Part shown: piece by piece, positions 1 to 9,081 of the stretch | How the letters are laid out: each line of letters opens with the position of its first letter | Numbering within the stretch: position 1 is the first letter of the stretch | Origin: JACKAQ01 sp965227145 | GTDB lineage: Bacteria > Calditrichota > Calditrichia > RBG-13-44-9 > J075 | Assembly: GCA_965227145.1 (NCBI GenBank) | Contig: OZ245730.1 | Location: 1,860,001-1,924,000, forward strand | Direction of reading: 5' to 3' | Length of the DNA: 64,000 nt | Made by a program: the position numbers and the translations under genes | The notes under the pieces: model-generated | What the model was told of the DNA's origin: nothing | Database searches by the model: none | What the model saw: only the letters and a program-made list of their open reading frames with translations

Positions 1-1212
1 CCGTTCGATAAACAGCTCTTTTCCAAACGGCACCAGCCGGGTGCCTGCCTCCTGATTTTCGGGATTGTTTTCCGCAGTCAGCCATTGCACCTGATCGTCC
101 GGCCAGTTGTCGATCACCAGTTTGATGGGGTCCAAAACCACCATTGTGCGGGTAGCAATTTTGTTCAGATCTTCGCGAACCCAATATTCCAGTTGTTCAT
201 ATTCCACCATGCTGTCCGCGCGGGTAACGCCGATGGCATCGCAAAAATCGCGGATAGCTTTGGGCGTAAAGCCTCGGCGGCGCATCCCGGAAAGAGTGGG
301 CATCCGGGGATCATCCCAGCCGTTAACATGTTGTTCCTGAACGAGTTGCAGTAACTTGCGCTTGCTCATCACCGTGTAGCTGAGGCTCAGCCGGGCAAAC
401 TCGATTTGGCGGGGATTACCGATGTCCAGTTGCTCCAAAAACCAATCGTAGAGCGGGCGGTGAATTTCAAATTCCAATGTGCAGATGGAGTGGGTGATGC
501 CTTCAATCGCGTCCGATTGACCGTGCGCCCAGTCGTACATCGGATAAATATTCCATTTGTCGCCGGTGCGGTGGTGCGATGCATGCAAAATGCGATACAT
601 CACCGGATCGCGAAAATTGATATTCGGCGATGCCATGTCGATTTTTGCGCGAAGCACTTTGGAGCCGTCCGGAAATTCCCCGTCGCGCATGCGTTCGAAC
701 AAATCCAGGTTTTCCGCAACGCTGCGGTTGCGATACGGGCTGTCGGTGCCCGGCTGGGTGAGCGTGCCGCGCGTTTCGCGTATTTCATCGGCGGTCTGAT
801 CATCCACATACGCTTTGCCGGCGTTGATCAACACTTTCGCCAAATCATACAGCTGATCAAAATAATCCGATGCGTAATATTCGCGATCTTCCCAATCAAA
901 CCCTAACCAGCGAACGTCATATTTGATGGAATCTACATATTCCTGCTCTTCTTTTACGGGATTGGTATCATCAAAGCGCAGGTTGTATTTGCCGTTGTAA
1001 TCGCGAGCAAGTCCGAAATTCAGGCAGATCGATTTTGCGTGCCCGATATGCAAATAACCGTTCGGTTCCGGGGGGAACCGGGTGTGCACCCTTCCGCCGT
1101 TTTTGCCATTTTTCAGATCTTCTTCAACGATGTTTCGTATAAAGTTCGTAACCGGTGTAATTTCTTTACCTGCGTTGTTACTGGATAACGGATTTGAAGT
1201 GTGATCCGCCAT
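1..1212 (-). CDS. glnS: Glutaminyl-tRNA synthetase, C-terminal end cut off by the window
   Basis: Class I aminoacyl-tRNA synthetase that charges tRNA(Gln) with glutamine in the cytoplasm. I translated this strand directly: 404 codons run open to base 1. Residues about 39-55 carry the Rossmann-fold signature PPEPNGYLHIGHAKS, and the second ATP-binding motif appears as VMSKRKLL about residue 270. The family is about 550 residues, so the missing part is most of the C-terminal beta-barrel anticodon-binding region. The ATG at 1210-1212 is preceded by AGGGAG at good spacing. The HIGH-loop context and the absence of a GluRS-type second motif favour GlnRS over GluRS. The window also holds gatA and gatB, so this organism has both a GlnRS and an amidotransferase. 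Confidence 0.93.
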   Translation of the reverse strand, partial: MADHTSNPLSSNNAGKEITPVTNFIRNIVEEDLKNGKNGGRVHTRFPPEPNGYLHIGHAKSICLNFGLARDYNGKYNLRFDDTNPVKEEQEYVDSIKYDVRWLGFDWEDREYYASDYFDQLYDLAKVLINAGKAYVDDQTADEIRETRGTLTQPGTDSPYRNRSVAENLDLFERMRDGEFPDGSKVLRAKIDMASPNINFRDPVMYRILHASHHRTGDKWNIYPMYDWAHGQSDAIEGITHSICTLEFEIHRPLYDWFLEQLDIGNPRQIEFARLSLSYTVMSKRKLLQLVQEQHVNGWDDPRMPTLSGMRRRGFTPKAIRDFCDAIGVTRADSMVEYEQLEYWVREDLNKIATRTMVVLDPIKLVIDNWPDDQVQWLTAENNPENQEAGTRLVPFGKELFIER

Positions 1213-1425
1213 ATTCAACTCCCTGTGATCATTCGAAATAATAAATTAGCCTTAGAAAACGCTAAATGTAACAAATTATACCGGCTGAAACAAGATGCAA
1301 TGAAAGGCGTTCGGCAATGCCCGGAATATATGACAGTTGTTTTTTACAGAGAATTTGCAAACAAAAAAACATCTTGAACCGTAAGAAAATTACCTCTAAT
1401 ATGTTGTAAATACCGGAGATTTTTT

Positions 1426-1635
1426 ATGATACCATCAGTCAATGGCAGCAATGGTTGTGCGATGCCACGGTTAAGCGAAGAAGATGAAGGGTTGTTTGGT
1501 GCCGCAATTCTGGGTGGCGGAAAAGGAAAATCCGGTAGTGAAAAAAAGAAATCCGGTAGCGGCGCCGGATGCGGTTTCCTGCTGCTGTTGATCATCATTG
1601 CGCTGTTGGTTTTCGTGATTTATTACCGGATTTAA
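1426..1635 (+). CDS. Small Gly/Ser/Lys-rich protein with one C-terminal membrane helix
   Basis: 69 residues, not recognised as a known family. The N-terminal 45 residues are hydrophilic, with a GGGKGKSGSEKKKSGSG stretch. Residues about 47-66 form one strongly hydrophobic helix (FLLLLIIIALLVFVIYY) and the protein ends in RI. This is the layout of a tail-anchored or small inner-membrane protein with a basic linker. GGAG lies 6 bases before the ATG, which supports real translation. It sits alone between divergent glnS and the PQQ propeller genes, with a sigma70-like promoter just after its stop, so it is probably not in the following operon. No function can be assigned. Confidence 0.5.
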   Translation: MIPSVNGSNGCAMPRLSEEDEGLFGAAILGGGKGKSGSEKKKSGSGAGCGFLLLLIIIALLVFVIYYRI

Positions 1636-1644
1636 CTAAATTTA

Positions 1645-1675
1645 TTGACAATCGAATTATTCATAAGTATATAAT
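1645..1675 (+). promoter_or_regulatory. Sigma70-like promoter for the first PQQ-propeller gene
   Basis: TTGACA at 1645-1650 is followed by TATATA at 1668-1673 (17-base spacer); TATAAT overlaps at 1670-1675. It lies 26 bases before the ATG at 1701, so the leader would be very short. Sequence match only. Confidence 0.5.
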
Positions 1676-1700
1676 TATTCATGAATTAAAGGAGCAAAAT

Positions 1701-3926
1701 ATGCAGAAAACTCTCCCCGGAAATGTCTTGCAAAAAGGGTTGATCATATGCCTGCTGCTCATCACTACCGCCGCTGTTGCAGGCGATTGGGCAAGCTGGC
1801 GCGGAAAGCATCAGAACGGTGTTTCGGATGAAAAAAATCTGGTATCCGAATGGTCACAGAATGGCAACAACCTGATCTGGACCGGCGATTTTACCGGCAG
1901 ATCAACCCCGATTATTCTCAACGGCCGCGTTTATGTCATCGGACGAGTAGGGGAGGGCGTATCCATGCAGGAGCGTGTTGCCTGCTTCAGTGCCGAAAGC
2001 GGCGAGCTGCTGTGGGATTATCGCTACAATGTGCGCAATACTTACGTGCCGTTTAACCGGATCGGTTGGGCGAGCATGGTCGGCGATCCCGAATCGGGCA
2101 ATGTTTACGCGATGGGCGGCGGCGGTGTTTTGCACTGTTTCGATAAAAACGGGAAAATTCTCTGGTACCGGTCATTGGTGGAAGAATTTGGCATCCGAAC
2201 CGGATACGGCGGACGAACAACCAATCCGGTAATCGATGAAAACCGGGTGATCGTCGGTTTCGTTAGTGCGGGTTGGGGCGATCAAAAACCGATGAAACAT
2301 CGCCACTTTGCGTTCGAAAAAAATACCGGCGAATTAATTTGGACGGCAACGCCGGGCGGAGCGTTCAAAGCGCCGAATATTTACAGCAATCCGGTGATCA
2401 CGGTTATCGACGGCAAACGATTGTTTATCGCAGGAAATGCCGATGGCGTTGTTTACGCGTTGCAATCGCGCACCGGCGAAAAAGTATGGGAATTTCACCT
2501 CAGCCAGCGCGGATTGAATGCCTCCGTTGTTGTGGACGGCAACCGGATTTATGCCGCACACGGCGAAGAAAATCTGGATTCGCCAAAAATGGGGCGCATC
2601 GTTTGTTTTGACGGCAGCGGCACGGGAGATATCACCGCAACCAATGAAATATGGCGATTTGAAGCAGAAATCGGTTACACATCGCCGCTGTTGGTAAACG
2701 GACGGATTTATTATATTGATAACGCCGCAAACATGTACGCACTCAACGCGACCACTGGCGAAAAATTTTGGGAATACAGTCTCGGGACCGTCGGAAAAGC
2801 ATCGCCGGTTTGGGCGGACGGCAAAATTTATGTGCCGGAAACCAACGGCCGGTTTCACATTTTGGAGGATGCCGGGAGCGAATGTAAATCATTGAATTTG
2901 GTAGAGATAGCAATGCCTGGCGGCAAACGGATGGCGGAGATTTACGGCTCGCCGGCCATTGCGTACGGTCGGGTTTACCTCGCAACCGAAACCGGTTTGT
3001 TTTGCATCGGCAACCCGGATGCCGCTTTTTCGGTAACTCCGCCGGAAGGATTGGTCGTGGATGAGCCTGCCGGAAATGCTAACGGAAAAGCCGCGTTGTT
3101 ACAAATTTTCCCGGCAGAACTTTTAGCTCGCTCCGGCAATCAGGTTCAGTTGAAAGCCAAATTATATGATGAAAATGGCCGTTATCTCCGCGATGCGGAT
3201 GCGCAATGGCAGGTCAGCGGACCGATTGGCACCGTCGATAAAAACGGCGAATTTACACCAACCGGCGCAACCAACGCCGCAGGGATGATCACCGCAACGC
3301 TGGATGAGCTCAAAGGTGTTGCCAGAGTGCGCGTTTTTACAGATTTGCCGTGGGAACAGAATTTCGAAACCTATCAGCCCGGAGAAAATCCACCGTATTG
3401 GATCGGCGCGAGCAGTGCAAAAAGCCCCGGCGGAAAATACATCGTTGCAGATATTGACGGCAACAAAGTGCTGGAAAAACCACCGGCAGGAAAAGGTATC
3501 CAACGCCATTTCATATTTTGGGGTCCGTCGGATATGAAAGAATATATCCTGCAGGCGGATGTGATGACCTCGCAGGATAAACGCCGCCGTGGCGATATGG
3601 GATTGGTCAGCAATGGCTACGTGCTGGATTTGATGGGGAAAATCGGGCGCATCGAAATACGGGCGTGGACATCCGAAAACCGGATTCGTGTGCAAACCCC
3701 GTTTGCAGTTGAAGCGAACACCTGGTACACAATGAAAATGACCATCGATTATACCGATGACAAAGCTATTGTTAAAGGAAAAGTTTGGCAAAGCGATACG
3801 CCGGAACCGCAGGACTGGAGCATTGTGGCGGAAGACCCGTATCCATCGCCGGAAGGTTCGCCGGGTATTTACGGCGTCTCGAATGCAACAGTATATTACG
3901 ATAATGTAAAAGTTATGCAAAAATAA
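1701..3926 (+). CDS. Secreted PQQ-type beta-propeller protein with Ig-like and concanavalin-like C-terminal domains
   Basis: 741 residues. The open frame extends upstream to 1569, but AAAGGAG 7 bases before the ATG at 1701 and the signal peptide that follows (about residues 12-27, ending AAVAG) fix this start. Residues about 28-435 hold repeated PQQ/BamB-like blades of the kind 'ALNATTGEKFWEYS' and 'ALQSRTGEKVWEFH'. Residues about 460-545 look like a bacterial Ig-like segment (QVQLKAKLYDENGRYL). The last 190 residues resemble a LamG/3-keto-disaccharide-hydrolase beta-sandwich (PWEQNFETY at the start, YYDNVKV at the end). It has no T9SS sorting domain. A second propeller gene follows 87 bases later, probably co-transcribed. 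A true quinoprotein enzyme is not shown; a binding or scaffold role is as likely. Confidence 0.8.
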   Translation: MQKTLPGNVLQKGLIICLLLITTAAVAGDWASWRGKHQNGVSDEKNLVSEWSQNGNNLIWTGDFTGRSTPIILNGRVYVIGRVGEGVSMQERVACFSAESGELLWDYRYNVRNTYVPFNRIGWASMVGDPESGNVYAMGGGGVLHCFDKNGKILWYRSLVEEFGIRTGYGGRTTNPVIDENRVIVGFVSAGWGDQKPMKHRHFAFEKNTGELIWTATPGGAFKAPNIYSNPVITVIDGKRLFIAGNADGVVYALQSRTGEKVWEFHLSQRGLNASVVVDGNRIYAAHGEENLDSPKMGRIVCFDGSGTGDITATNEIWRFEAEIGYTSPLLVNGRIYYIDNAANMYALNATTGEKFWEYSLGTVGKASPVWADGKIYVPETNGRFHILEDAGSECKSLNLVEIAMPGGKRMAEIYGSPAIAYGRVYLATETGLFCIGNPDAAFSVTPPEGLVVDEPAGNANGKAALLQIFPAELLARSGNQVQLKAKLYDENGRYLRDADAQWQVSGPIGTVDKNGEFTPTGATNAAGMITATLDELKGVARVRVFTDLPWEQNFETYQPGENPPYWIGASSAKSPGGKYIVADIDGNKVLEKPPAGKGIQRHFIFWGPSDMKEYILQADVMTSQDKRRRGDMGLVSNGYVLDLMGKIGRIEIRAWTSENRIRVQTPFAVEANTWYTMKMTIDYTDDKAIVKGKVWQSDTPEPQDWSIVAEDPYPSPEGSPGIYGVSNATVYYDNVKVMQK

Positions 3927-4013
3927 CTTGCGAAATCAACTTCGTGAAATAGCTATTGAAAGTAAATGAATCGCAATATATCAAACCGAATTTTTTTAAA
4001 GGAGCGGTTTCGT

Positions 4014-5459
4014 ATGCAAATAAATTGGAAATTGATGCTGTTACTGATGATGTTCACCGCCGCAATCATTGCGGATGATAAAGGTGATAAAAACCCCGTT
4101 TTTCGCATGTATGGCGGCGACCTGGGCCGGAATATGATCGCGAGCGCAACCAATGCGCCGTTATCGTGGGATCCGGAAACCGGCGAAAATATTTTGTGGA
4201 CAGCCCAGTTAGGCTCGCAAACCTACACCAACGCGTTGCCGTATGACGGCAAAATTTTTATCGCCACCAATAACGAAGCTGAACGCAATCCCAAATTGAA
4301 AGGGGATCGCGGTGTGATTATGGCGTTTGATCAGCAAACCGGGAAATTTCTCTGGCAATCGACGCATGAAAAATTGCCGTCCGGAATGGTGAACGATTGG
4401 CCGTTGCAGGGCATTTGCTCCACACCTTTTGTTGAGGGCAAACGATTGTGGTATGTTTCCAATCGTTGCGAAATCGTGTGTGTGGACACCGAAGGTTTTC
4501 TCGATGGCGAAAATGACGGCCCATATCAGGATGAAGAAAACGCATCGGAAATCGATGCGGATATCATCTGGAAACTGGATATGATTGACGAACTGGACGT
4601 ATTTCCGCACAATTTGGCTGCGGGTAGTCCGTTGATCGTCGGCGATCTTTTATTCACCGTAACCGGAAACGGGGTGGATGAAAGCCATATTTTGTTGCCA
4701 TCGCCGGCAGCGCCGAGCTTTTTGGCGGTCAACAAAAACACCGGCGAAGTAATTTGGGAAGATAATTCACCGGGCGAACAAATTTTGCACGGCACATGGA
4801 GCAACCCTTCGTATGGCGTTGTGAACGGACAACCGCAGGTGGTTTTCGCCGGCGGCGATGGCTGGCTGTATAGCTTTGTGCCCGAAACCGGCGAGCTGAT
4901 CTGGAAATTTAACTGCAATCCGGCAGAAGCCGTTTGGGAATTGGGCGGTGCGGGAACCAAAAATAACATCATTTCCACACCGGTTATTTATGACAATCGG
5001 GTGTATTTGGGCGTTGGGCAAGATCCTGAACATGGCGAAGCGCCGGGTCATTTTTGGGTCATTGATGCAACCCAAAAGGGCGACATCAGCGAAACGGCGG
5101 TTATCTGGCATCGCAGCGGCGAAGATTTTCACCGGACAATGTCCACCGCGGCAATTGAAAACGGGCTGCTGTTTATCACCGATTTGAGCGGATTTTTGTA
5201 CTGCCTCGATGCCGCAACCGGTGAACATTATTGGACTTACGACGTGTTTGCCGCTGTGTGGGGTTCGCCGGTAATTGCCGATGGCAAGGTGTATATCGGT
5301 GATGAAGATGGTGACATCGCTGTGCTGAAAGCTGCAAAAACGAAAGAATTGCTCACAGAAATAAATATGGGCAGCGCGGTTTATTCGACACCCACATTTC
5401 ACAATGGCGTGATGTATATCGCCAGCCGCACAACGCTGTTTGCGATTGGTCAACAATAG
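4014..5459 (+). CDS. Secreted PQQ-type beta-propeller protein
   Basis: 481 residues. The frame is open from 3966, but AAAGGAG lies before the ATG at 4014 and that start gives a clean signal peptide (LMLLLMMFTAAIIADD). Most of the chain is repeated propeller blades with the 'D..TG...W' pattern (AFDQQTGKFLWQS, VNKNTGEVIWEDN, FVPETGELIWKFN, CLDAATGEHYWTY), as in BamB and PQQ-dependent dehydrogenases. It ends with the last blade and has neither the extra domains of its upstream neighbour nor a sorting domain, so it is probably periplasmic. Heme c motifs and the disulfide of alcohol dehydrogenases were not seen, so an enzymatic role is unproven. Confidence 0.8.
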   Translation: MQINWKLMLLLMMFTAAIIADDKGDKNPVFRMYGGDLGRNMIASATNAPLSWDPETGENILWTAQLGSQTYTNALPYDGKIFIATNNEAERNPKLKGDRGVIMAFDQQTGKFLWQSTHEKLPSGMVNDWPLQGICSTPFVEGKRLWYVSNRCEIVCVDTEGFLDGENDGPYQDEENASEIDADIIWKLDMIDELDVFPHNLAAGSPLIVGDLLFTVTGNGVDESHILLPSPAAPSFLAVNKNTGEVIWEDNSPGEQILHGTWSNPSYGVVNGQPQVVFAGGDGWLYSFVPETGELIWKFNCNPAEAVWELGGAGTKNNIISTPVIYDNRVYLGVGQDPEHGEAPGHFWVIDATQKGDISETAVIWHRSGEDFHRTMSTAAIENGLLFITDLSGFLYCLDAATGEHYWTYDVFAAVWGSPVIADGKVYIGDEDGDIAVLKAAKTKELLTEINMGSAVYSTPTFHNGVMYIASRTTLFAIGQQ

Positions 5460-5487
5460 GTTGACCGGCTGAGTAAATGTAATGTTG

Positions 5488-5623
5488 TGTTTAGTTAGCT
5501 GAAAAAATTGGTGAACACAGGGAGATTCCTGCATTCGCAGGAATGACCGGGCAATTGTCCTGTCCCGATTCTCGGGACAGACTCTGCGAAGGTGCCGAAG
5601 GCGCTCCTTCGGAGCAGGAATCT
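5488..5623. repeat. Palindromic intergenic repeat, composite copy
   Basis: The core ATTCCTGC-ATTC-GCAGGAAT is the same 8-bp stem found at 26143 and 33061, here in inverted orientation with related flanks (TTAGCT about 5495). The copy continues into two more perfect hairpins (TGTCCCG/CGGGACA at 5561-5579; CCGAAGG/CCTTCGG at 5595-5612). The part 5523-5623 is bounded by exact 10-base inverted ends, AGATTCCTGC and GCAGGAATCT. It looks like a small non-coding palindromic element in the gap between two convergent genes. Confidence 0.6.
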
Positions 5624-5650
5624 CATTTACGCTTTATTATTTGATGTCAA

Positions 5651-5690
5651 AAAAAAACCTCCGGGAAGTTGATTTCCCGGAGGTTTTTTT
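5651..5690. terminator. Bidirectional intrinsic terminator
   Basis: Perfect 12-bp stem AACCTCCGGGAA / TTCCCGGAGGTT (5656-5667 and 5674-5685), with an A-run before and a T-run after it. It can terminate the plus-strand PQQ genes and the minus-strand T9SS cargo gene ending at 5710. Confidence 0.9.
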
Positions 5691-5709
5691 ATGCAAAAGC
5701 GAACCGAAT

Positions 5710-7380
5710 TTATTTTGTAAGCAGCATCTTCTTTGAAGCGGAGAAGTTGCCGGCATTTAATTGGTAAATGTAATATCCTGTGGGCAGGGTTGCCGCATCG
5801 AAATCCACGGTGTATGATCCGGCGCCGAGTTGGCCGTTCACCAGCGTTGCCACTTTGCGACCTAACATGTCGTAAACATTCAGGGTTACGAATGTATTTT
5901 CCCGCAGGTCAAACGGGATGATCGTGCTCGGGTTGAACGGGTTCGGATAATTTTCCCGCAAAGCTGTCGCCATCGGGATAACGCCGTCATTGTGCTCGAT
6001 TCCGGTAATCACGCCGGTAACGGTGAACGTGTCCGGTGCTGTTGTGGTGAAACTGTTGGTTGCACCTTCGCCGGGAGGCGAAACGAAAAAGGTGTGTTCG
6101 TTGGAATTTTCCATCAACACGATATTCCCGGCGGCGTCGAAATCGATGGTTGCCCGGGCGTTGATGTTATCATCGCCACCGTAAAACATGCTTTCAGTTG
6201 CGATGCGAACGGTGTCCGGGAAAAAGCCGTTGATGTCATCCACTCGCCAGATGCCATCCTGATCGAAACCGCTGCCGGCACGGGTGCAATAATATAAAAT
6301 ATCATCGGCAGAAGTGTTCGGATCATCGCCGCTGTCGAGCAGCAAATCATTGGCAATAAAGGTTTTATCTTGCGATAAAAACCACGATGCGTCGTTGTCG
6401 GTTACCGGCAGCGTGCCCGAAATATCGTATTTGCGAATGCCGTTGCCATCCGAACCGAGATCGATGGACTGGCGCAAGGTAACGTATAATGCACCGTCGT
6501 CATCCAGCATGATCTGGCGCGGGAAGGTGGTACTGAAATCTGCAACCAGTTCCATATTTGCCGGATCGAATGTATCGGCTGTGCCGATAGTTCCGCGCAA
6601 AATCTGGTTATTTGCGGAGACATAAATAGTGAAATCATCACCTTCGCCGGTCAAATACAATCCTGTCGGGAAGGACAGCCCATCGATGACAACCTGGGTG
6701 CTGTAATCGCGGTTAATGCGCATTACCTGACCGAGATCTTTCAGCGTTACCCAAACGCGCCCCTGCCAGTCGAGATCTGCAAATAACGGTGCGTCGGTGC
6801 CATAATTAACCGTGCCGCCGCTGGATTGGTCTGCTGCAACCAAAAACGGATCGCTGCTGGTGCCATCGGGATCGTAAATTGCGATGCCCGTGCCAACCAG
6901 ACCGCCATCGTTTGAAGTGAAAATCAATCCGAAATTTTGGTCAGTCTGGTCCCGGTTTACTGCGACTCCACGGGTAAAAATATTGTTCGGACCGGAATCA
7001 AAAAACATCGTCCAATCAGTAGTGGAGTAGTTTTCCTGTTCCGCATAAACCTGAATAACGTATTGAGAATTGGCAGTTGCGCCGGTGCCATCCCATTCAA
7101 CATCGTTCAAGCCGTTGGCGCTGGCGCCGCCGTCAATTGTCGCAACGGTGTTGCCGGTAGCCACATCGATGATGGTTACGGTTACCACAGATGCGCCATC
7201 ATTCAAATAATATGAAATTTTTGCAGCGCTGCCGTCCGAAAAATCACCGTCAAACGGGCTGTCATCCGGATTGGAGATTTTTATTTGCGATGCAAATACA
7301 TTGGCTAATGCAGTCTGATTCATCAAAAAAACAGAGAAAACCACAGTAACAATTACACTGGCGAGTAACTTCCACTTCAT
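5710..7380 (-). CDS. T9SS cargo protein: FlgD-like domain, NHL/SMP-30-like propeller, type A sorting domain
   Basis: 556 residues. The ATG at 7378-7380 follows GGAGG (the frame is open further upstream) and starts a signal peptide ending near MNQTALA. Residues about 30-125 resemble a FlgD Ig-like domain (NGLNDVEWDGTGATANSQYV). The centre, about 130-455, has beta-propeller-like segments (LFADLDWQGRVWVTLKDL, IMLDDDGALYVTLRQS). The C-terminal 83 residues are a type A sorting domain (ENYPNPFNPSTIIPFDLRE ... KKMLLTK). The protein should cross the outer membrane through the type IX system and be surface-attached or released. It is the last of three minus-strand cargo genes in a row. Binding target unknown. 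Confidence 0.85.
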   Translation of the reverse strand: MKWKLLASVIVTVVFSVFLMNQTALANVFASQIKISNPDDSPFDGDFSDGSAAKISYYLNDGASVVTVTIIDVATGNTVATIDGGASANGLNDVEWDGTGATANSQYVIQVYAEQENYSTTDWTMFFDSGPNNIFTRGVAVNRDQTDQNFGLIFTSNDGGLVGTGIAIYDPDGTSSDPFLVAADQSSGGTVNYGTDAPLFADLDWQGRVWVTLKDLGQVMRINRDYSTQVVIDGLSFPTGLYLTGEGDDFTIYVSANNQILRGTIGTADTFDPANMELVADFSTTFPRQIMLDDDGALYVTLRQSIDLGSDGNGIRKYDISGTLPVTDNDASWFLSQDKTFIANDLLLDSGDDPNTSADDILYYCTRAGSGFDQDGIWRVDDINGFFPDTVRIATESMFYGGDDNINARATIDFDAAGNIVLMENSNEHTFFVSPPGEGATNSFTTTAPDTFTVTGVITGIEHNDGVIPMATALRENYPNPFNPSTIIPFDLRENTFVTLNVYDMLGRKVATLVNGQLGAGSYTVDFDAATLPTGYYIYQLNAGNFSASKKMLLTK

Positions 7381-7418
7381 AAGCAATCCTCCTCTTATGG
7401 GATAGTGATTTATAAACC

Positions 7419-7449
7419 CGGTCATCAGGATGTCATTTCCTGATGACCG
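7419..7449 (-). terminator. Perfect 12-bp hairpin between two cargo genes
   Basis: CGGTCATCAGGA (7419-7430) pairs with TCCTGATGACCG (7438-7449) across a 7-base loop. It lies after the stop of the upstream cargo gene (7482) and before the next gene's ribosome site. No U-tract follows, so it may act as an mRNA-stabilising or processing hairpin instead of a full terminator. Confidence 0.5.
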
Positions 7450-7481
7450 TAAGTTATGTGAAAATTGAAGTTAACTGAAAT

Positions 7482-8963
7482 TTACTTCGTGAGTGACATT
7501 TGACTTGTGGCGGTAAAATCGCCTGCAGTGAGCTTGTAAAAATAATTGCCGGAAGGCAAGCCTTGTGCATCAAAAAGGGATTTGTAAGATCCGGGCTGAA
7601 GCTGTTCTTTAACCAGCGTGCGGACTTTTTGCCCGACAACGTTGTAAATTTCCAGCGTTACAAATGCGGATTCCTGCAAATCAAATTCGATAGTTGTGGA
7701 CGGGTTGAATGGATTCGGATAGTTCTGTTTCAAATGGAAGTTTTCCGGAACGGTATTGGAAACCGGTTCGACACCTACCAAAAAGCCATCGTAAAACCAT
7801 TTTTCAACTGCCCAACCGTAATAAGATTGGGTGAATGCGGCCTGGCTGAGTTCATCGATATCCACATCACAAACGGATGTGAAACCGCCAACGCGGCCAT
7901 CGCCGGAGCCTGTGGAATAGCTGCCAGTACGCTCGAAATTCCATGCTGCGATATCAACGGAATCAACAACCCAGCCAAATTCCGGATCGATGCGGTGCAA
8001 CTGTCCGTAGGTGTAACCGCCGGTTGCGCCAATGAAAATGAAACTGTCAACCGCTGCATAAAGGGAGGGCGGTTCGTTCAAATATGCCAGACCCAAATAG
8101 GTCACCCGCTGTCCGATGCCAACGGTATCCGATTCGGATAATTGGCGTTCGAAAATGGTATCTTCTGTGTAACCGGTTTCGGGATCGCCAACTGCTTTTA
8201 GAATTGAATAGCTATCCGATTTGCTGACAAAAACCTGTGTGCCATCGCCGCTTACGGTTAAGCCCATGTATCTGCCTTCGGGCAGATCGATAGTGGAAAC
8301 CGGTGCATCGTTGTGAACAAATGCATCGCCCCATGTGGTTCCGGCAGCGCCGATCGGTTTGAAAACCTTGATCTCGTCGGTTTTTGCATCCGAACCGATA
8401 TAATCTGCAACGTAAACATACCCATTGTCATCAACTTCGATGGCGAAAATATTCTCGGAGCCGGTGATCATCCGGTAATCTGTGGAAACCAATCCGGTGC
8501 CGGTCAGTTCGAAAACCAGAATATTGTGGTCGTTGTCGTTATTCGCGACGTAGATGAAGCTGTTCGGTCCGCCGCTGGCAATTTGCCATGCGCCGGCTAA
8601 AGTAACTTGATCCAGCCCGGAAGTCCAGTCGGTGAATTGACCGGTGCTGCCGTATCCCGGCGCTGTTTGTTGCCCGCCAATTGGCGAAGGTACGCGTCCG
8701 TTAACCGAATCTGCATCCCAATATCCAACCAGATAATTACCATCCACGTTGAACAAAAATGGCTCGGTAGGTCCGATCGGATCTTCGGTTACCAGCGCAA
8801 CAAAACGATTGGAACCGATTGCCGCAACGCTGGATGTCTGATAGCCGGTACCGCTTGTGGCGTCATCTAACACCACGTATTCGGTCATCCAGGTATCAGT
8901 TTGGGCAAACAGCGACACAGAAAAAATTGTAACAAATATACTGATAAGTAACTTTTGGCGCAT
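7482..8963 (-). CDS. T9SS cargo protein with beta-propeller-like body
   Basis: 493 residues. The ATG at 8961-8963 has GGAGG eight bases upstream; an in-frame ATG 15 bases earlier overlaps that ribosome site and is rejected. The signal peptide ends at VSLFAQ. The body, residues about 30-400, has repeated strands typical of a WD40/YVTN or NHL propeller (NSFIYVANNDNDHNILVFEL, IFAIEVDDNGYVYVADY, YMGLTVSGDGTQVFVSKSD). The C-terminus is a canonical type A sorting domain (KQNYPNPFNPSTTIEFDLQ ... QMSLTK). Spacing and a shared hairpin suggest it is read with the neighbouring cargo genes. The actual ligand or activity cannot be told from sequence. Confidence 0.85.
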   Translation of the reverse strand: MRQKLLISIFVTIFSVSLFAQTDTWMTEYVVLDDATSGTGYQTSSVAAIGSNRFVALVTEDPIGPTEPFLFNVDGNYLVGYWDADSVNGRVPSPIGGQQTAPGYGSTGQFTDWTSGLDQVTLAGAWQIASGGPNSFIYVANNDNDHNILVFELTGTGLVSTDYRMITGSENIFAIEVDDNGYVYVADYIGSDAKTDEIKVFKPIGAAGTTWGDAFVHNDAPVSTIDLPEGRYMGLTVSGDGTQVFVSKSDSYSILKAVGDPETGYTEDTIFERQLSESDTVGIGQRVTYLGLAYLNEPPSLYAAVDSFIFIGATGGYTYGQLHRIDPEFGWVVDSVDIAAWNFERTGSYSTGSGDGRVGGFTSVCDVDIDELSQAAFTQSYYGWAVEKWFYDGFLVGVEPVSNTVPENFHLKQNYPNPFNPSTTIEFDLQESAFVTLEIYNVVGQKVRTLVKEQLQPGSYKSLFDAQGLPSGNYFYKLTAGDFTATSQMSLTK

Positions 8964-9005
8964 TACTTCGGCCTCCATGGTTTGTTACAGGATTTGAATA
9001 TTTTT

Positions 9006-9039
9006 AAAGAGTGCCATACTGTAAAATATGGCACTCTTT
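9006..9039 (-). terminator. Hairpin downstream of the FG-GAP cargo gene
   Basis: AAAGAGTGCCATA (9006-9018) pairs perfectly with TATGGCACTCTTT (9027-9039), 8-base loop. It lies between the gene ending at 9082 and the next minus-strand gene. The downstream tract on that strand is A/T-rich, not a clean U-run. Confidence 0.6.
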
Positions 9040-9081
9040 GAATAAATTTGCTCGATTAAAAAAAGAGTGTTGCCGGGTAGA

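Noticed and set aside
1701..5459. PQQ-dependent alcohol or glucose dehydrogenases
   Set aside because: Only the blade pattern is visible; no heme c motif or clear catalytic Asp and vicinal Cys pair, so only a propeller is claimed.
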